A DNA stretch of 64,000 bases from Chryseobacterium defluvii (GCF_014204415.1 NZ_JACHLE010000001.1:1488001-1552000); one strand, 5' to 3'; shown: positions 43,703 through 53,110, counted from the first letter of the stretch. The notes: generated by a model from the letters alone, not told the origin. Numbers and translations: made by a program.

Positions 43703-46474
43703 ATGAAGAAAGCTCTATTGCTGCTGCTGATTTCCATTAGCAGCCTGGCAATTTTACATGCACAAAAAATCAATATTGACGGAAAAGTAGCTGATTATGA
43801 AAAGAAACCCGTAGAGAACGCCACCGTATATCTTCTCAAGGAAAAAGACTCATCGATCATTAATTACACGGCCACTAATAAAGAGGGTAAATTTTCCCTT
43901 AAATTAGATGAACTGGAAGAACCAACCGTTCTGAAGGTTGACGCAGAAAAACTGATCTCTTACTCCAAAAAATTTGAAAAAATAAGCCAATCCTTATCTT
44001 TAGGAGATATTGAGCTTGAAAAGAATTCGGTCTTTAATATCGAGGAAGTAAAGATTACCGCTTCTCCTGTAAAGATAAAAAAAGATACCATAGAATTTAG
44101 TGCATCTGCCATCAAAGTCCGGCCAGACAGCAAAATCGAAGAGCTGCTGAAGCAGATCCCGGGAGTTGAGATCAGCAATGAAGGAAAGATCACGGTTAAC
44201 GGGAAAGAGGTAGATCAGATCATGATCAATGGCAAACCTTTCTTTGACAAAGACGGTAAAATTGCGCTGCAAAACCTTCCGGCAGATATTATTAAAAATA
44301 TTCAGTTCACCACCACCAAAACAAAGGAAGAGGAACTAAGTGGAAAAACGGCAAAATCAAATAATACCACGATCAATTTCAATATTGATGAAAAGAAAAA
44401 CAAAGGGCTCATTTCAAGGCTTACTCTGGGATATGGCTCAGATAAGCGTTATGAAGGCAGTGCTCTTTTAAGCTATTTTAAGAATGACACCAAAATAAGC
44501 CTACTCGCTTCTTCGAATAACATCAACTCTCAGGGGTTTTCCAATGATGAGGTGTTTGACAGCATGGGCCACGGAAGAAATTCATGGCTGATGCAGGGAG
44601 CCAGTGTTTCCAGAATTGGTAATACCACCTATTATATGCAGGGAGGAAATGCGAAAGGAATTCAAAGATCAACAACCGTAGGCTTTAATTACAGTGATAA
44701 GCTGGCAAAGGATGCTGACCTGGAATCTTTAAGCATCATCCATACCAATAACAACCTTGAAACCCGGTCTAAAGTTTCAAGAACAACCCTGCTTCCCGAT
44801 TATACTTTAAAAACCAACTCTGAAAGTAATGGTGAAAATGAAAACAGGCAGTATAGTTTTGATACTTCAGCGAGGATCAAACTGGACTCCCTGACCAACA
44901 TTTATGTTTCCCCTTCTTTTTCCAGAACGGAAGGATTTACATTCAACAATTCGAAATCTTCCACACTGCGGAATGATGTTCTTCTTAACGAGAATGAGTC
45001 TTATACAAGTACTGATTCGGAAGGCAATACTTTCAGTCCCAGCATTTATTTTTCAAAGAAGTTCAGGAAAAAAGGAAGGGTAGCCTCTGCTAATATGGAT
45101 ACTTCCATTTCGGAAACTAAAAATAGCAATCTGAACAGGTCACAAACCCTGTTCTATCAGGGAACGGAGCCCGATGATATCAGGAATCAGCTTTCCAGGA
45201 GCAGGAATCAGAACAGCAGCTATCGTTTCAGCGCAGGCTATACCGAGCCTCTTTCCGATTCTGCCAATGTAAGCTTTAACCTGAGCTATGAAGCCAAAGT
45301 ATCCAGGGGTTTAAGAGATGTAAATGATTTTGATGCAAATACGGGAGAATATTCCAATTATAATACGCTTCTCTCCACAAGTATGGACCAAAAGATCAAT
45401 CAGATCTCCCCTGAGCTGTCTTTTGATATGAACAAAAAGAAGTTCAATATCTGGGGATCGGTAAGCCTTGATATTTCTGATATGAAAGTAAATTCCGTTT
45501 TTAACGGGCAGTCGTACGGACTTCAGAAAAACTTCGGCCTTCCCAGCCATAACGTAAGTGTGCAATACGAATTCTCGGAAAATAAAAGGCTGAGTTTATA
45601 CAACTCGTCAGATTTCACCATCCCTACTGCTGAGCAGCTTACCCCTTACACGGATCTTTCCAATCCGTTAATTGCTTACCAGGGAAATCCGGACCTTAAA
45701 AATCCGTGGGCCAACAGGACTTATCTTTATTTCAACAATTTCAATATGGTAAAGAATACCAGCTACTACATCAATATGGGCTTTACCTACGGAAATAATA
45801 ATATTATCAATTATTCTTATTACGATGAGTCAGGGAAGCAGTTCGTCACGTATTCCAATGTCAGCGGTAACAAGAATTTTAACTTAGGAGCAGGTTACAG
45901 CAAGACTTTCAAATGGAAAGACAGTAAAATGACCATCAATCCAAGATTGAGCATGAACTATGATTACAGCAGGGGTTTCATTAACGGGCAGGCTTTTACC
46001 AGCAATTCCTACAGATTTTATCCCGGTTTGAATCTCACCTACGAAATCAAGGACAAGCTTACCCTGAAACCGTCTTACAGTATTGGCTACAGCCTTTCAA
46101 AATACACCAATTACAGTATTGATAAAGTACAGGCAAGCAATCAGGCATTAAAGCTGGAAACAACCAATTACCTGTTCCAGAGCAGGCTGGTTTTCGGAAA
46201 TGATTTTGAATATAATACGAATTCCAATATTGCCCCGGGATTTAAAAGGGATTTTTATTTCTGGAATACGAGTTTAGGCTATTCGTTTTTCAATAAACAG
46301 CTTACGGCAAAGGTTAAGGTATATGATGTCCTGAATCAGAACCAGAGTGTAAGACGATCGATCATGAATTCTTATTTTGAAGACCGTGAAGACCTCATCC
46401 TGAAACGTTATGTGATGTTTTCCCTTACTATGAAGCTTAATAAATTTGCAGGTAAGAAAACACAGGGCAAATAA
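43703..46474 (+). CDS. Outer-membrane beta-barrel receptor (CarboxypepD_reg plus OMP_b-brl_3)
   Basis: A 923-residue outer-membrane protein. Signal peptide 1-20. Residues 23-105 form a carboxypeptidase-regulatory-like beta sandwich (INIDGKVADYEKKPVENATVYL). A plug-like domain (about 130-235) has IEELLKQIPGVEISNEGKI and a DQIMINGKPFF segment, followed by a long barrel. This is the OMP_b-brl_3 type that resembles TonB receptors but usually lacks a TonB box and a SusD partner. The substrate is unknown. It is single-gene, with its own promoter and terminator. Confidence 0.9.
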   Translation: MKKALLLLLISISSLAILHAQKINIDGKVADYEKKPVENATVYLLKEKDSSIINYTATNKEGKFSLKLDELEEPTVLKVDAEKLISYSKKFEKISQSLSLGDIELEKNSVFNIEEVKITASPVKIKKDTIEFSASAIKVRPDSKIEELLKQIPGVEISNEGKITVNGKEVDQIMINGKPFFDKDGKIALQNLPADIIKNIQFTTTKTKEEELSGKTAKSNNTTINFNIDEKKNKGLISRLTLGYGSDKRYEGSALLSYFKNDTKISLLASSNNINSQGFSNDEVFDSMGHGRNSWLMQGASVSRIGNTTYYMQGGNAKGIQRSTTVGFNYSDKLAKDADLESLSIIHTNNNLETRSKVSRTTLLPDYTLKTNSESNGENENRQYSFDTSARIKLDSLTNIYVSPSFSRTEGFTFNNSKSSTLRNDVLLNENESYTSTDSEGNTFSPSIYFSKKFRKKGRVASANMDTSISETKNSNLNRSQTLFYQGTEPDDIRNQLSRSRNQNSSYRFSAGYTEPLSDSANVSFNLSYEAKVSRGLRDVNDFDANTGEYSNYNTLLSTSMDQKINQISPELSFDMNKKKFNIWGSVSLDISDMKVNSVFNGQSYGLQKNFGLPSHNVSVQYEFSENKRLSLYNSSDFTIPTAEQLTPYTDLSNPLIAYQGNPDLKNPWANRTYLYFNNFNMVKNTSYYINMGFTYGNNNIINYSYYDESGKQFVTYSNVSGNKNFNLGAGYSKTFKWKDSKMTINPRLSMNYDYSRGFINGQAFTSNSYRFYPGLNLTYEIKDKLTLKPSYSIGYSLSKYTNYSIDKVQASNQALKLETTNYLFQSRLVFGNDFEYNTNSNIAPGFKRDFYFWNTSLGYSFFNKQLTAKVKVYDVLNQNQSVRRSIMNSYFEDREDLILKRYVMFSLTMKLNKFAGKKTQGK

Positions 46475-46496
46475 ATATAAAAACTTTCATCTATAT

Positions 46497-46525
46497 AAAA
46501 AACCGGAAAAGTTCTGGTTTTTTTT
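46497..46525 (+). terminator. Terminator after the barrel gene
   Basis: AAAAACCGG/CTGGTTTTT stem with one G-T pair, a seven-base loop and a T run, 23 bases after the stop. Confidence 0.75.
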
Positions 46526-46586
46526 CATTTTATGATGAATATAAATATTTCAACAGACATATTAAAAAATCCTGTATCTGAAAGGT

Positions 46587-47198
46587 TTACTCTTCAATGG
46601 TTCTGAACGTAAGATTGACTCTCGGGGTTTTCACTTTTGTGGTCGGGGGAAGCCGATGAAGCCAGTGATCCTGTGTGGTTCCCTTCATCACCAGCAAGCT
46701 TCCGTTTTCCAGCCGGATCTCCACTTTTTCCTTAGTATGCTTATGCTTAAATAAAAACTTCCTTTCCGCACCAAAAGTCAGTGAGGCGATGGCACCATGT
46801 TTCTTCAGATCCTTTTCGCCATCACTGTGATAGGCCATTCCTTCACTTCCGTCATGATACAGGTTCAGGAGACAGGAATTATACGTTTCACCGGAAACCT
46901 CTTCACATTTCTGTTTCAGTTCCAATAACTCCGGGGTCCAGGGTATTGCATATTTGGTCCGGTTAGAATAGGTGTATTCAAATGCTTTTTCGCCGAACCA
47001 TGCTACTTTTCTTTTGGTTAAAATCAGCTTACCAAAGATAACTGCTTCATCGTTCTCCCAGGGAATATGATTGAATAGATAATTGTAATAAAAGCCTGAT
47101 CTGTCTTCAGAAAAAATTTTGCCATAGTAATGAACGTTTCCGTCTTTGGGAAGTATATTAAGTGGAAAGTCTGATATTTCCTCGAATAGACTCATCAT
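46587..47198 (-). CDS. alkB: AlkB-type 2-oxoglutarate-dependent DNA dealkylase
   Basis: Repairs N1-methyladenine and N3-methylcytosine by oxidative demethylation. At 203 residues it resembles the ALKBH2/3-like short form. NLYHDGSEGMAYHSDGEKDL holds the HxD iron ligands (His and Asp of HSD), and the C-terminal HRLPPTTKVKTPRVNLTFR includes the third His and the arginines for 2-oxoglutarate. ASLTFGAERKFLFKHK is typical. It is the neighbour of an Ada/Ogt-like gene on the same strand, 247 bases apart, which makes an alkylation-repair cluster. Confidence 0.92.
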   Translation of the reverse strand: MMSLFEEISDFPLNILPKDGNVHYYGKIFSEDRSGFYYNYLFNHIPWENDEAVIFGKLILTKRKVAWFGEKAFEYTYSNRTKYAIPWTPELLELKQKCEEVSGETYNSCLLNLYHDGSEGMAYHSDGEKDLKKHGAIASLTFGAERKFLFKHKHTKEKVEIRLENGSLLVMKGTTQDHWLHRLPPTTKVKTPRVNLTFRTIEE

Positions 47199-47272
47199 TG
47201 TTTTACTGTTTTGAACATAGAGTTAATGTAAAATGTTTAGACTAAAAAAGTTAAGATCATACACACTTTTTT

Positions 47273-47335
47273 TGACTATAAAAGCCTCAAAGATTTTGAA
47301 CACTTAAGTTTATTTTGAAATTACCCTATAAAAGT
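47273..47335. repeat. Degenerate dispersed repeat
   Basis: GACTATAAAAGCCTCAAAG, GAACACTTAAGTTTA and TTGAAATTACC line up with 16166-16225. The AACACTTRAGTTT core is the most conserved part. It appears to be a decayed intergenic element. Confidence 0.5.
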
Positions 47336-47343
47336 TATAAAAA

Positions 47344-47374
47344 GGGCATTTGAGCCAGGATTCGGCTAAAGCCC
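47344..47374. repeat. Bulged hairpin GGGC...GAGCC/GGCT...GCCC
   Basis: GGGC, TTT and AGCC pair with GGCT, AAA and GCCC, with two single-base bulges. It is about 75 bases past the Ada-like stop. It may be a terminator or a dispersed stem-loop; there is no strong T run. Confidence 0.4.
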
Positions 47375-47445
47375 ATCCCTATTAATCAGATTCTTTGTAT
47401 TTTTTAAAGGTGGTTTTCTTCTTATTCTTAACTTCTGAAAAAACC

Positions 47446-48300
47446 TTAAGTGATATTTTCGGAATATATTCGTGAGCTTTCCCAGCCAACGATAAGCTGC
47501 TTTCTTTCACTACCCCATCTGTAGCCCCCGATATTCCCGGAAGACTGGATCACCCTGTGGCATGGAATAAGAAATGCTACCGGATTACTCCCGATGGCTG
47601 TTCCCACGGCTCTTGAGGCTTTAGGATTCCCGATCTTCTCCGCCAGGTTTCCGTAAGTGGACAATCTTCCCATTGGTATGGAGAGAAGGCTTTCCCAAAC
47701 CTTAAGCTGGAAATCGGTTCCTTTTAGGTGCAATTTTACTGTGCTGAGCTTGCTCCAGTCTTTATTAAAAATAGACAGCGCATTTTCTTGAAGGAGATCC
47801 TGTTTTTCAAAAAAAGAAGCATTAAGAAACTGATTTTTCAGGTTGCCTAATGCTGTTTCTTTATGATCTTCAAAAGCCATATAGCAGATCCCTTTTTCCG
47901 TAGAAGCAGTGATCACATTTCCGAAAGGGCTTCCGGAAAAACTGTAGTATATGGTAAGGTTTTTTCCGCCATTCTTATACTCTGCAGGAGACATTCCTTC
48001 TATTTTCACAAACAGGTCATGAAGCCTGCTTGTGCTGGAAAGGCCGGTTTCATACGCAGCATCGGACAGGCTTGCGTTCTCTTCTTTCAACAGGTTTTTA
48101 GCATGTTCAAGGCTTATGAACTGTAAAAACTTTTTAGGACTGGTTCCTGCCCAGTCTGTAAATATTTTCTGGAAATGGGCGGGACTCAGATGAATCTTTT
48201 CTGCCACTTCATCCAAACCCGGCTGAAGCCTGAAATTACTTCTGATATATTCTATCGCTTTAGCAATCCTGTTATAATCTATCTGACTTTGTGTGGACAT
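47446..48300 (-). CDS. Ada-like AraC regulator fused to O6-alkylguanine-DNA methyltransferase
   Basis: From the ATG at 48300 the protein has 284 residues. An AraC-type HTH (about 10-105: LDEVAEKIHLSPAHFQKIF) is fused to a methyltransferase domain with the acceptor cysteine in LIPCHRVI and the DNA-binding STYGNLAEKIG. The zinc-binding N-terminal Ada domain that senses methylphosphotriesters is missing, so the transcriptional switch of E. coli Ada would be absent or different. It removes O6-methylguanine lesions irreversibly. The upstream start at 48330 adds 10 residues and is less likely. The alkB gene follows. Confidence 0.9.
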   Translation of the reverse strand: MSTQSQIDYNRIAKAIEYIRSNFRLQPGLDEVAEKIHLSPAHFQKIFTDWAGTSPKKFLQFISLEHAKNLLKEENASLSDAAYETGLSSTSRLHDLFVKIEGMSPAEYKNGGKNLTIYYSFSGSPFGNVITASTEKGICYMAFEDHKETALGNLKNQFLNASFFEKQDLLQENALSIFNKDWSKLSTVKLHLKGTDFQLKVWESLLSIPMGRLSTYGNLAEKIGNPKASRAVGTAIGSNPVAFLIPCHRVIQSSGNIGGYRWGSERKQLIVGWESSRIYSENIT

Positions 48301-48368
48301 ATCTTTTTGTTTTATCTCACAAATTTCCAAAGAATATACTGCATAAAAAATCCGATTCCTGCGGAATT

Positions 48369-49223
48369 TTAATCCTGATTGATATGATAATAAGCGAGCA
48401 TCTTATAATACAGCTTAGCGGCTAAGAAAGCTGAAGGCTTAGCCATCGGGGAATCCATTAATTCTACAATATCAAAAGCCACTACGTTGCATTTTTCAAA
48501 TACTTTTCTCAATAATTCCAGGGTTGGATACCATTGCAATCCTCCCGGTTCCGGGGTTCCCGTAGACGGAGCAATCGAAGGGTCGAAAGCATCCAGGTCT
48601 ATCGTTATATACACATTTCCTGAAACTTTTTCCAAAACGTCATTTACCCAGTTCTCATTATTGGCAATCTCATGAGCGAAAAACACTCTTCCTTCGGGCA
48701 AATATTGGTACTCTTCCACATCCATGGAACGGATTCCCACCTGAACCAGATTATGCTTCCGGCTGGCTTCAAAAACCGCACAGGCATGATTAGAAGTGGA
48801 ACCATGGAATTCCGGACGAAGGTCTGTATGGGCATCTAACTGAAGAACGGTCAAATTCTCATATTTTTCCCCTACTGCACGAATAGAACCTATAGAAACG
48901 GAGTGCTCACCACCGAAAAGTGTAAATAACTTACCATCATTCTGCAAAAGCTCTGTGGTTTTCTGATATACTGCTTCCGTCATGGCTTCGGGAGTAGAGT
49001 TTTCGGAAACTTCTCCTGCCAGGTACACTCCTTCAAGATAAGGCTCGGTTCCGGTTTCAATGTCGTACAGTTCCATATTTTCTGATGCATTCAGGAACAA
49101 TTCAGGGCCTTTATCAGCTCCTTTCCCCCATGTTGAGGTACCATCATAGGGAACGGTTACCAGCATTACTTTTGAATTTTCTAACGTAGCATTTTCTTCA
49201 GGAATTCCTGCGTATGTTTTCAT
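48369..49223 (-). CDS. speB: Agmatinase (arginase-family ureohydrolase)
   Basis: Hydrolyses agmatine to putrescine and urea. The 284-residue ureohydrolase has the binuclear Mn ligand motifs GGEHSVS, LDAHTDLR and DLDAFDPSIAPSTGTPEPGG. The identification as agmatinase rather than arginase or formimidoylglutamase rests on overall character and on arginine decarboxylase one gene away (50178-51575). Cytosolic. The order speB, HAD gene, speA covers arginine to putrescine. Confidence 0.9.
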   Translation of the reverse strand: MKTYAGIPEENATLENSKVMLVTVPYDGTSTWGKGADKGPELFLNASENMELYDIETGTEPYLEGVYLAGEVSENSTPEAMTEAVYQKTTELLQNDGKLFTLFGGEHSVSIGSIRAVGEKYENLTVLQLDAHTDLRPEFHGSTSNHACAVFEASRKHNLVQVGIRSMDVEEYQYLPEGRVFFAHEIANNENWVNDVLEKVSGNVYITIDLDAFDPSIAPSTGTPEPGGLQWYPTLELLRKVFEKCNVVAFDIVELMDSPMAKPSAFLAAKLYYKMLAYYHINQD

Positions 49224-49251
49224 ATATGATTTATTAATTAAAAAATTAAAT

Positions 49252-49397
49252 GATTAAAAGATTTAATAATTAAAAGATTACACAAAGATACAAAATAGTA
49301 CTTGAGTTATAAGTTATGAAGATGAGTTATGAGTTGCGGAATCGTTGAATATTCATCGGTCTGTAGCCTAATTCTTCAATTATTAAATCTTTTAATC
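49252..49397. repeat. 20-bp perfect inverted repeat around the speB/HAD divergent promoter region
   Basis: GATTAAAAGATTTAATAATT at 49252-49271 is exactly complementary to 49378-49397. Between the arms lie a GAGTTATAAGTT-type repeat (49303-49336) and the speB -7 element. The arms are AT-only apart from two positions, so chance is possible, though 20 of 20 is notable. Confidence 0.6.
49283..49290 (-). promoter_or_regulatory. -7 element of speB
   Basis: The minus strand reads TATCTTTG, matching TAnnTTTG, 59 bases before the speB start codon. Confidence 0.4.
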
Positions 49398-49413
49398 TTT
49401 AAATTTTAAAAGC

Positions 49414-49421
49414 TATTTTTG
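49414..49421 (+). promoter_or_regulatory. -7 element of the HAD hydrolase gene
   Basis: TATTTTTG, 15 bases before the ATG at 49437. It contains the TTG at 49419 that could be misread as a start, and so supports the ATG. Confidence 0.5.
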
Positions 49422-49436
49422 CAAAAACTTTTCAAT

Positions 49437-50099
49437 ATGTCTTTAAAAGCCGTGCTTTTCGATATGGACGGGGTCATTGTAGATACGGAACCATTGCACA
49501 AAAAAGCTTATTATCAAATGTTCAGTGAATTGGAAATTGAGGTTTCGGAGGATCTGTATGCTTCTTTCACAGGAGCTTCTACCAAAAGGGTGTGTGAAAC
49601 CCTGATCCGGAAGTATAACCTCAGCCATACTCATGAAGGTCTTACGGATATCAAAAGAACTTATTTTAAAGATTACTTCTACAATGATGAGGATTTTGAT
49701 CTTATTCCCGGGGTAAGAGAACTGATGAAGCATTATCATGAAAATGGCATTAAACTGATCGTAGCCTCTTCTGCCAGCATGGTAACGATTAAAATGGTTT
49801 TTGAAAAATTCGGAATTGAAAAATACTTCAGCGGAAAGATAAGCGGAGCTGACCTGAAGGAATCCAAACCTCATCCTGAAATTTTCCTTTTAGCGGCACA
49901 AATGGCCAATGAGCCTAATGAAAACTGTATGGTGATCGAAGATTCCACCAATGGGATCTTAGCTGCGCATAAAGCGAATATCTTCTGTGCAGCCTATAAG
50001 AGTTTACATTCAAAAAAGCAGGACTATGCTCTGGCTAATATTGTGGTTTCTGATTATTCTGAACTGGAACTGGATAAAATCTCCGGTTATTTTAAATAA
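49437..50099 (+). CDS. HAD-family hydrolase (beta-phosphoglucomutase/phosphatase-like)
   Basis: A 220-residue HAD subfamily IA protein with a four-helix cap. Motif I is FDMDGVIVDTE, motif II is SSA in VASSASM, the motif III lysine lies in LKESKPHPE, and motif IV is IEDSTNG. DMDGVIVDTEP is typical of beta-phosphoglucomutase, sugar phosphatase and related members; phosphatase or mutase cannot be chosen from sequence. It sits between speB and speA on the opposite strand and is probably unrelated to polyamines. Confidence 0.9.
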   Translation: MSLKAVLFDMDGVIVDTEPLHKKAYYQMFSELEIEVSEDLYASFTGASTKRVCETLIRKYNLSHTHEGLTDIKRTYFKDYFYNDEDFDLIPGVRELMKHYHENGIKLIVASSASMVTIKMVFEKFGIEKYFSGKISGADLKESKPHPEIFLLAAQMANEPNENCMVIEDSTNGILAAHKANIFCAAYKSLHSKKQDYALANIVVSDYSELELDKISGYFK

Positions 50100-50140
50100 A
50101 AAAGCCATCGCATTGATGACTTTTATTTTATCTCACTATT

Positions 50141-50168
50141 TGTCATTCCTACTTTCGTCGGAATGACA
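50141..50168. repeat. Palindromic repeat TGTCATTCC...GGAATGACA
   Basis: A nine-base perfect stem with a ten-base loop, TACTTTCGTC. It resembles the TGTCATTC...GAATGACA class of interspersed elements in Bacteroidota. It lies between the convergent HAD and speA genes and may serve as a terminator for either. Confidence 0.6.
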
Positions 50169-50177
50169 ATTATGTAC

Positions 50178-51575
50178 TTATTGATTATAACCTAATAACT
50201 TCAATATGTCTTCCGGTTCCTGTTTTTCACGGAAAATCTCATACTGGAATTCCCCGTTTTCATCTTTCTGGATCAGAATGTGTCTTGGCTGAGGCATCAG
50301 GCAGTGATGCACCCCTCCGTAACCTCCAATTGTTTCCTGATAAGCTCCCGTATGGAAGAAACCGATGTACAGAGGTTTTGTATCACTGAAAACAGGCAGA
50401 TAAATGGCATTGGTATGCTGCTCAGAATTATAATAATCATCTGAATCACAGGTAAGGCCACCCAGGAATACCCTTTCATACGTATCGTCCCAACGGTTAA
50501 GCGGAAGCATGATAAAGTGCCTTGAAATAGCCCAAGTGTCAGGAAGTGTAGTCATGAAAGAAGAATCGATCATATTCCATTTTTCCCTGTCATTCTGGCG
50601 TTTCTGGGAGATGATCTTGTAAAGGTTGGCCCCGCTTTCTCCCACGGTAAAGCTTCCGAATTCCGTATAAATATTAGGTTCTTCCACTCCTTCTTCTTCA
50701 CAGAATTTTTTGATCTGGGAAACGATCTCTTCTATCATATACTGATAATCGTAATCGAAATTCAAAGAGGTTTTGATAGGGAAACCGCCACCTATGTTCA
50801 GTGAATCCACTTCCGGGGCAATTTTTTTCAAACGGGCATATACGCGGAGACATTTGTATAATTCGTTCCAATAGTACGCCGTGTCTTTGATCCCGGTATT
50901 AATGAAGAAATGAAGCATCTTCAGCCTGGCATTCGGATGTTCTGCAATTTTCTGGCTGTAATACGGGATAATGTCTTTATATCCTATCCCCAGTCTTGAG
51001 GTATAAAATTCGAATTTCGGCTCTTCCTCGGAAGCGATCCTGATCCCGATATCGAACGTGGTATCAATGCTTTCCGTAAGTTTATCAAGCTCACGGTAAT
51101 TATCTAAGATCGGGGTAATATTCTCAAAGCCGCTGTTGATCATCTCTGAGATCTTGGCCAGATAATCATCTGTCTTGAAACCGTTACAGATCACTTCTAT
51201 GTTTTTATCCACTTTTCCTTTTCTGTAAAGGGATTTTACGATATCCATATCATAAGCGGAAGATGTTTCGATGGATATATCATTCCTCAGGGCTTCTTCA
51301 ATTACGAAATTGAAATGACTCGACTTTGTACAGTAGCAGTAGGTATAATTATTCTTGTACCCTGTTTTTTCAAAGGCTTCTTTAAACCAGCTTTTTGCTT
51401 TCTGAATATTTTGAGAAATTTTCGGGAGGTAACTTACCTTCAAAGGGGTCCCAAACTTTTCAACAACTTCCATGAGTGGAATGTCGTGAAACAACAAATT
51501 GTTCTCAGACACATTAAATTCTTCCGTAGGAAAATACAATGTCTGGTCAATAAGTTCCGAGTATTTTATTTTCAT
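50178..51575 (-). CDS. speA: Arginine decarboxylase (PLP, alanine-racemase fold)
   Basis: A 465-residue fold-type III decarboxylase that makes agmatine from arginine. The N-terminal barrel includes YCYCTKSSHFNFVIEEAL, where the PLP lysine is expected. SLNIGGGFP is the glycine loop for PLP phosphate, and the C-terminal domain has the FLGGLTCDSDDYY segment with the active-site Cys of decarboxylases. It is shorter than E. coli SpeA (about 650) but matches the flavobacterial form. The agmatinase gene nearby supports arginine as substrate; diaminopimelate or lysine specificity is the alternative. Confidence 0.85.
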   Translation of the reverse strand: MKIKYSELIDQTLYFPTEEFNVSENNLLFHDIPLMEVVEKFGTPLKVSYLPKISQNIQKAKSWFKEAFEKTGYKNNYTYCYCTKSSHFNFVIEEALRNDISIETSSAYDMDIVKSLYRKGKVDKNIEVICNGFKTDDYLAKISEMINSGFENITPILDNYRELDKLTESIDTTFDIGIRIASEEEPKFEFYTSRLGIGYKDIIPYYSQKIAEHPNARLKMLHFFINTGIKDTAYYWNELYKCLRVYARLKKIAPEVDSLNIGGGFPIKTSLNFDYDYQYMIEEIVSQIKKFCEEEGVEEPNIYTEFGSFTVGESGANLYKIISQKRQNDREKWNMIDSSFMTTLPDTWAISRHFIMLPLNRWDDTYERVFLGGLTCDSDDYYNSEQHTNAIYLPVFSDTKPLYIGFFHTGAYQETIGGYGGVHHCLMPQPRHILIQKDENGEFQYEIFREKQEPEDILKLLGYNQ

Positions 51576-51692
51576 TTTTCGACAAGTGAATTAAGGATGC
51601 AAAATTGCTAAAAAAGTTTGGTTTTTTAATTTAATTTTTCTTAAAATTTATGTGTATCTCAAAGTTTCCTTATGCACTCATTCCTGCCTGTT

Positions 51693-52460
51693 CTATATTG
51701 TCATACTTTCGCCATCTTCCGGAATAAAGGTTTTATCTGAAAGACCTTCTTTTTTCAGATCCTGAAATAGCCGGTCTCTTTTTACCGGACAATGATTCAC
51801 TGCTTCCAGATGATTGGCAATTACTTTTCCGGGGGCTTTTCTGATGAACTTTATAATGTCTTCCATATTCATCAACAGGGGCTGGAAAACATCCAGCTGT
51901 GCAGATCCGCAGGCTAAAACAGAAATACCGGGCTTAAATTCTAAAAGGACTTTGTCTACAGCCTCCGTATAGATGGTATCTGAACTCAGGTAAACCGATT
52001 TTTCATCGGGGAATTCGATATAATATCCCATTACATTTCCCATTGGCCCGGCAATAAATCCGTAGCCATGCCTCGCAGGAATTCCCTGGATTTTTCCTCC
52101 CAGAAAAGCTGTTTCTTTCCAATAATCTACCGTCTGTATTACATTCAGCCCTCTTTTCTGTAAAATTTCTTTGTCCTTCACGCTACAGATAACGGGAATA
52201 TTTTTGGCTTTCAGAAATCTTTCAGCTTCTTTATCAAGGTGATCAGGATGCAGGTGTGTAATCAGACAATGAGTGGTTTTATTGATAATTTCATAAGCAT
52301 TATCAGGCAGGTCGATAACAGGATTTCGCTGAGGCTTAAATCTGAACAACGTGAATGTAGGCCCAGCTTTCCCCTTTTTACTTAACATTGGATCAATCAG
52401 GATTACTTTATCCCCGGTTTCTATCACCATCGTGGCATTTCTTATGTGATGTATCTTCAT
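51693..52460 (-). CDS. MBL-fold metallo-hydrolase (UlaG-like)
   Basis: A 255-residue metallo-beta-lactamase-fold protein with HLHPDHLD as the HxHxDH metal motif (about residues 71-78), a second ligand region SSDTIY (about 155), and NHLEAVNHC near the C-terminus. MKIHHIRNATMVIETGDKVILIDPM is the typical N-terminal strand pair of UlaG/YycJ-like hydrolases. It may act on lactones or phosphodiesters; the substrate is unknown. The Crp-type regulator 69 bases upstream on the same strand may control it. Confidence 0.87.
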   Translation of the reverse strand: MKIHHIRNATMVIETGDKVILIDPMLSKKGKAGPTFTLFRFKPQRNPVIDLPDNAYEIINKTTHCLITHLHPDHLDKEAERFLKAKNIPVICSVKDKEILQKRGLNVIQTVDYWKETAFLGGKIQGIPARHGYGFIAGPMGNVMGYYIEFPDEKSVYLSSDTIYTEAVDKVLLEFKPGISVLACGSAQLDVFQPLLMNMEDIIKFIRKAPGKVIANHLEAVNHCPVKRDRLFQDLKKEGLSDKTFIPEDGESMTI

Positions 52461-52529
52461 TTTCGTATTATTTTAAAACGTAAAGTTCCGAAAATCCTCC
52501 CTGTTTCCTGATTGACCGGAATCAATAAA

Positions 52530-53102
52530 TCATGTTCCGCGTTTACGGATCCTGCTTAAAGTCTCAGGGGTAATACCCAGGTAAGAAGCAATGTGGTACT
52601 GTGGGATAAGCTGTATCCAGTCCGGATTTTCTTTTAATATATCATAGTATAGCTGCTCTGCGGTGTTAATGAACTGGTTAAATTCTTCTTTCTCTTTTCT
52701 GGCCACTATTCTCTGGAATATCGTCTCAATGAAAAATTTGCCACAGCCGTATTTTTCGGTAAACGATTTGAAGCTTGGTTCGGGTAAAATTCTTAAAGTA
52801 ACATCCGACAAACATTGCTGGTATTTTTTAGTCGGGGTATTATTGATAAACGAATTGAAATCTGTAATAAAATCACTGGCAGTAATAAAATTAATGTTTT
52901 TCTCCCTGTCATCTATGGCGTAATATTCTCTGATCACACCATTATCCAGAAACCGAAGCTCGTTTTCCGTTTTGCCCTGTTTTAATATAACATCCCCTTT
53001 TTTATAGTGCATCATCGTAAACGATCCTGCAAATTCCTCCAGTCCTTCTTGATTAAAGGGGAATTCCTGATTGAAAAATTCAAAGATCTTATCCTTCTCC
53101 AT
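52530..53102 (-). CDS. Crp/Fnr-type transcriptional regulator
   Basis: A 190-residue protein with an N-terminal cyclic-nucleotide-binding-fold jelly roll (about 20-120: YKKGDVILKQGKTENELRFLDNG) and a C-terminal helix-turn-helix (IASYLGITPETLSRIRK, about 170-187). The cAMP-contacting residues of Crp are not evident and there is no Cys cluster as in Fnr, so the effector is unknown. Members of this short group are common single regulators in Bacteroidota. It sits 8 bases after thiN ends and 69 bases before the metallo-hydrolase. Confidence 0.9.
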   Translation of the reverse strand: MEKDKIFEFFNQEFPFNQEGLEEFAGSFTMMHYKKGDVILKQGKTENELRFLDNGVIREYYAIDDREKNINFITASDFITDFNSFINNTPTKKYQQCLSDVTLRILPEPSFKSFTEKYGCGKFFIETIFQRIVARKEKEEFNQFINTAEQLYYDILKENPDWIQLIPQYHIASYLGITPETLSRIRKRGT

Positions 53103-53110
53103 GAAAAAAA

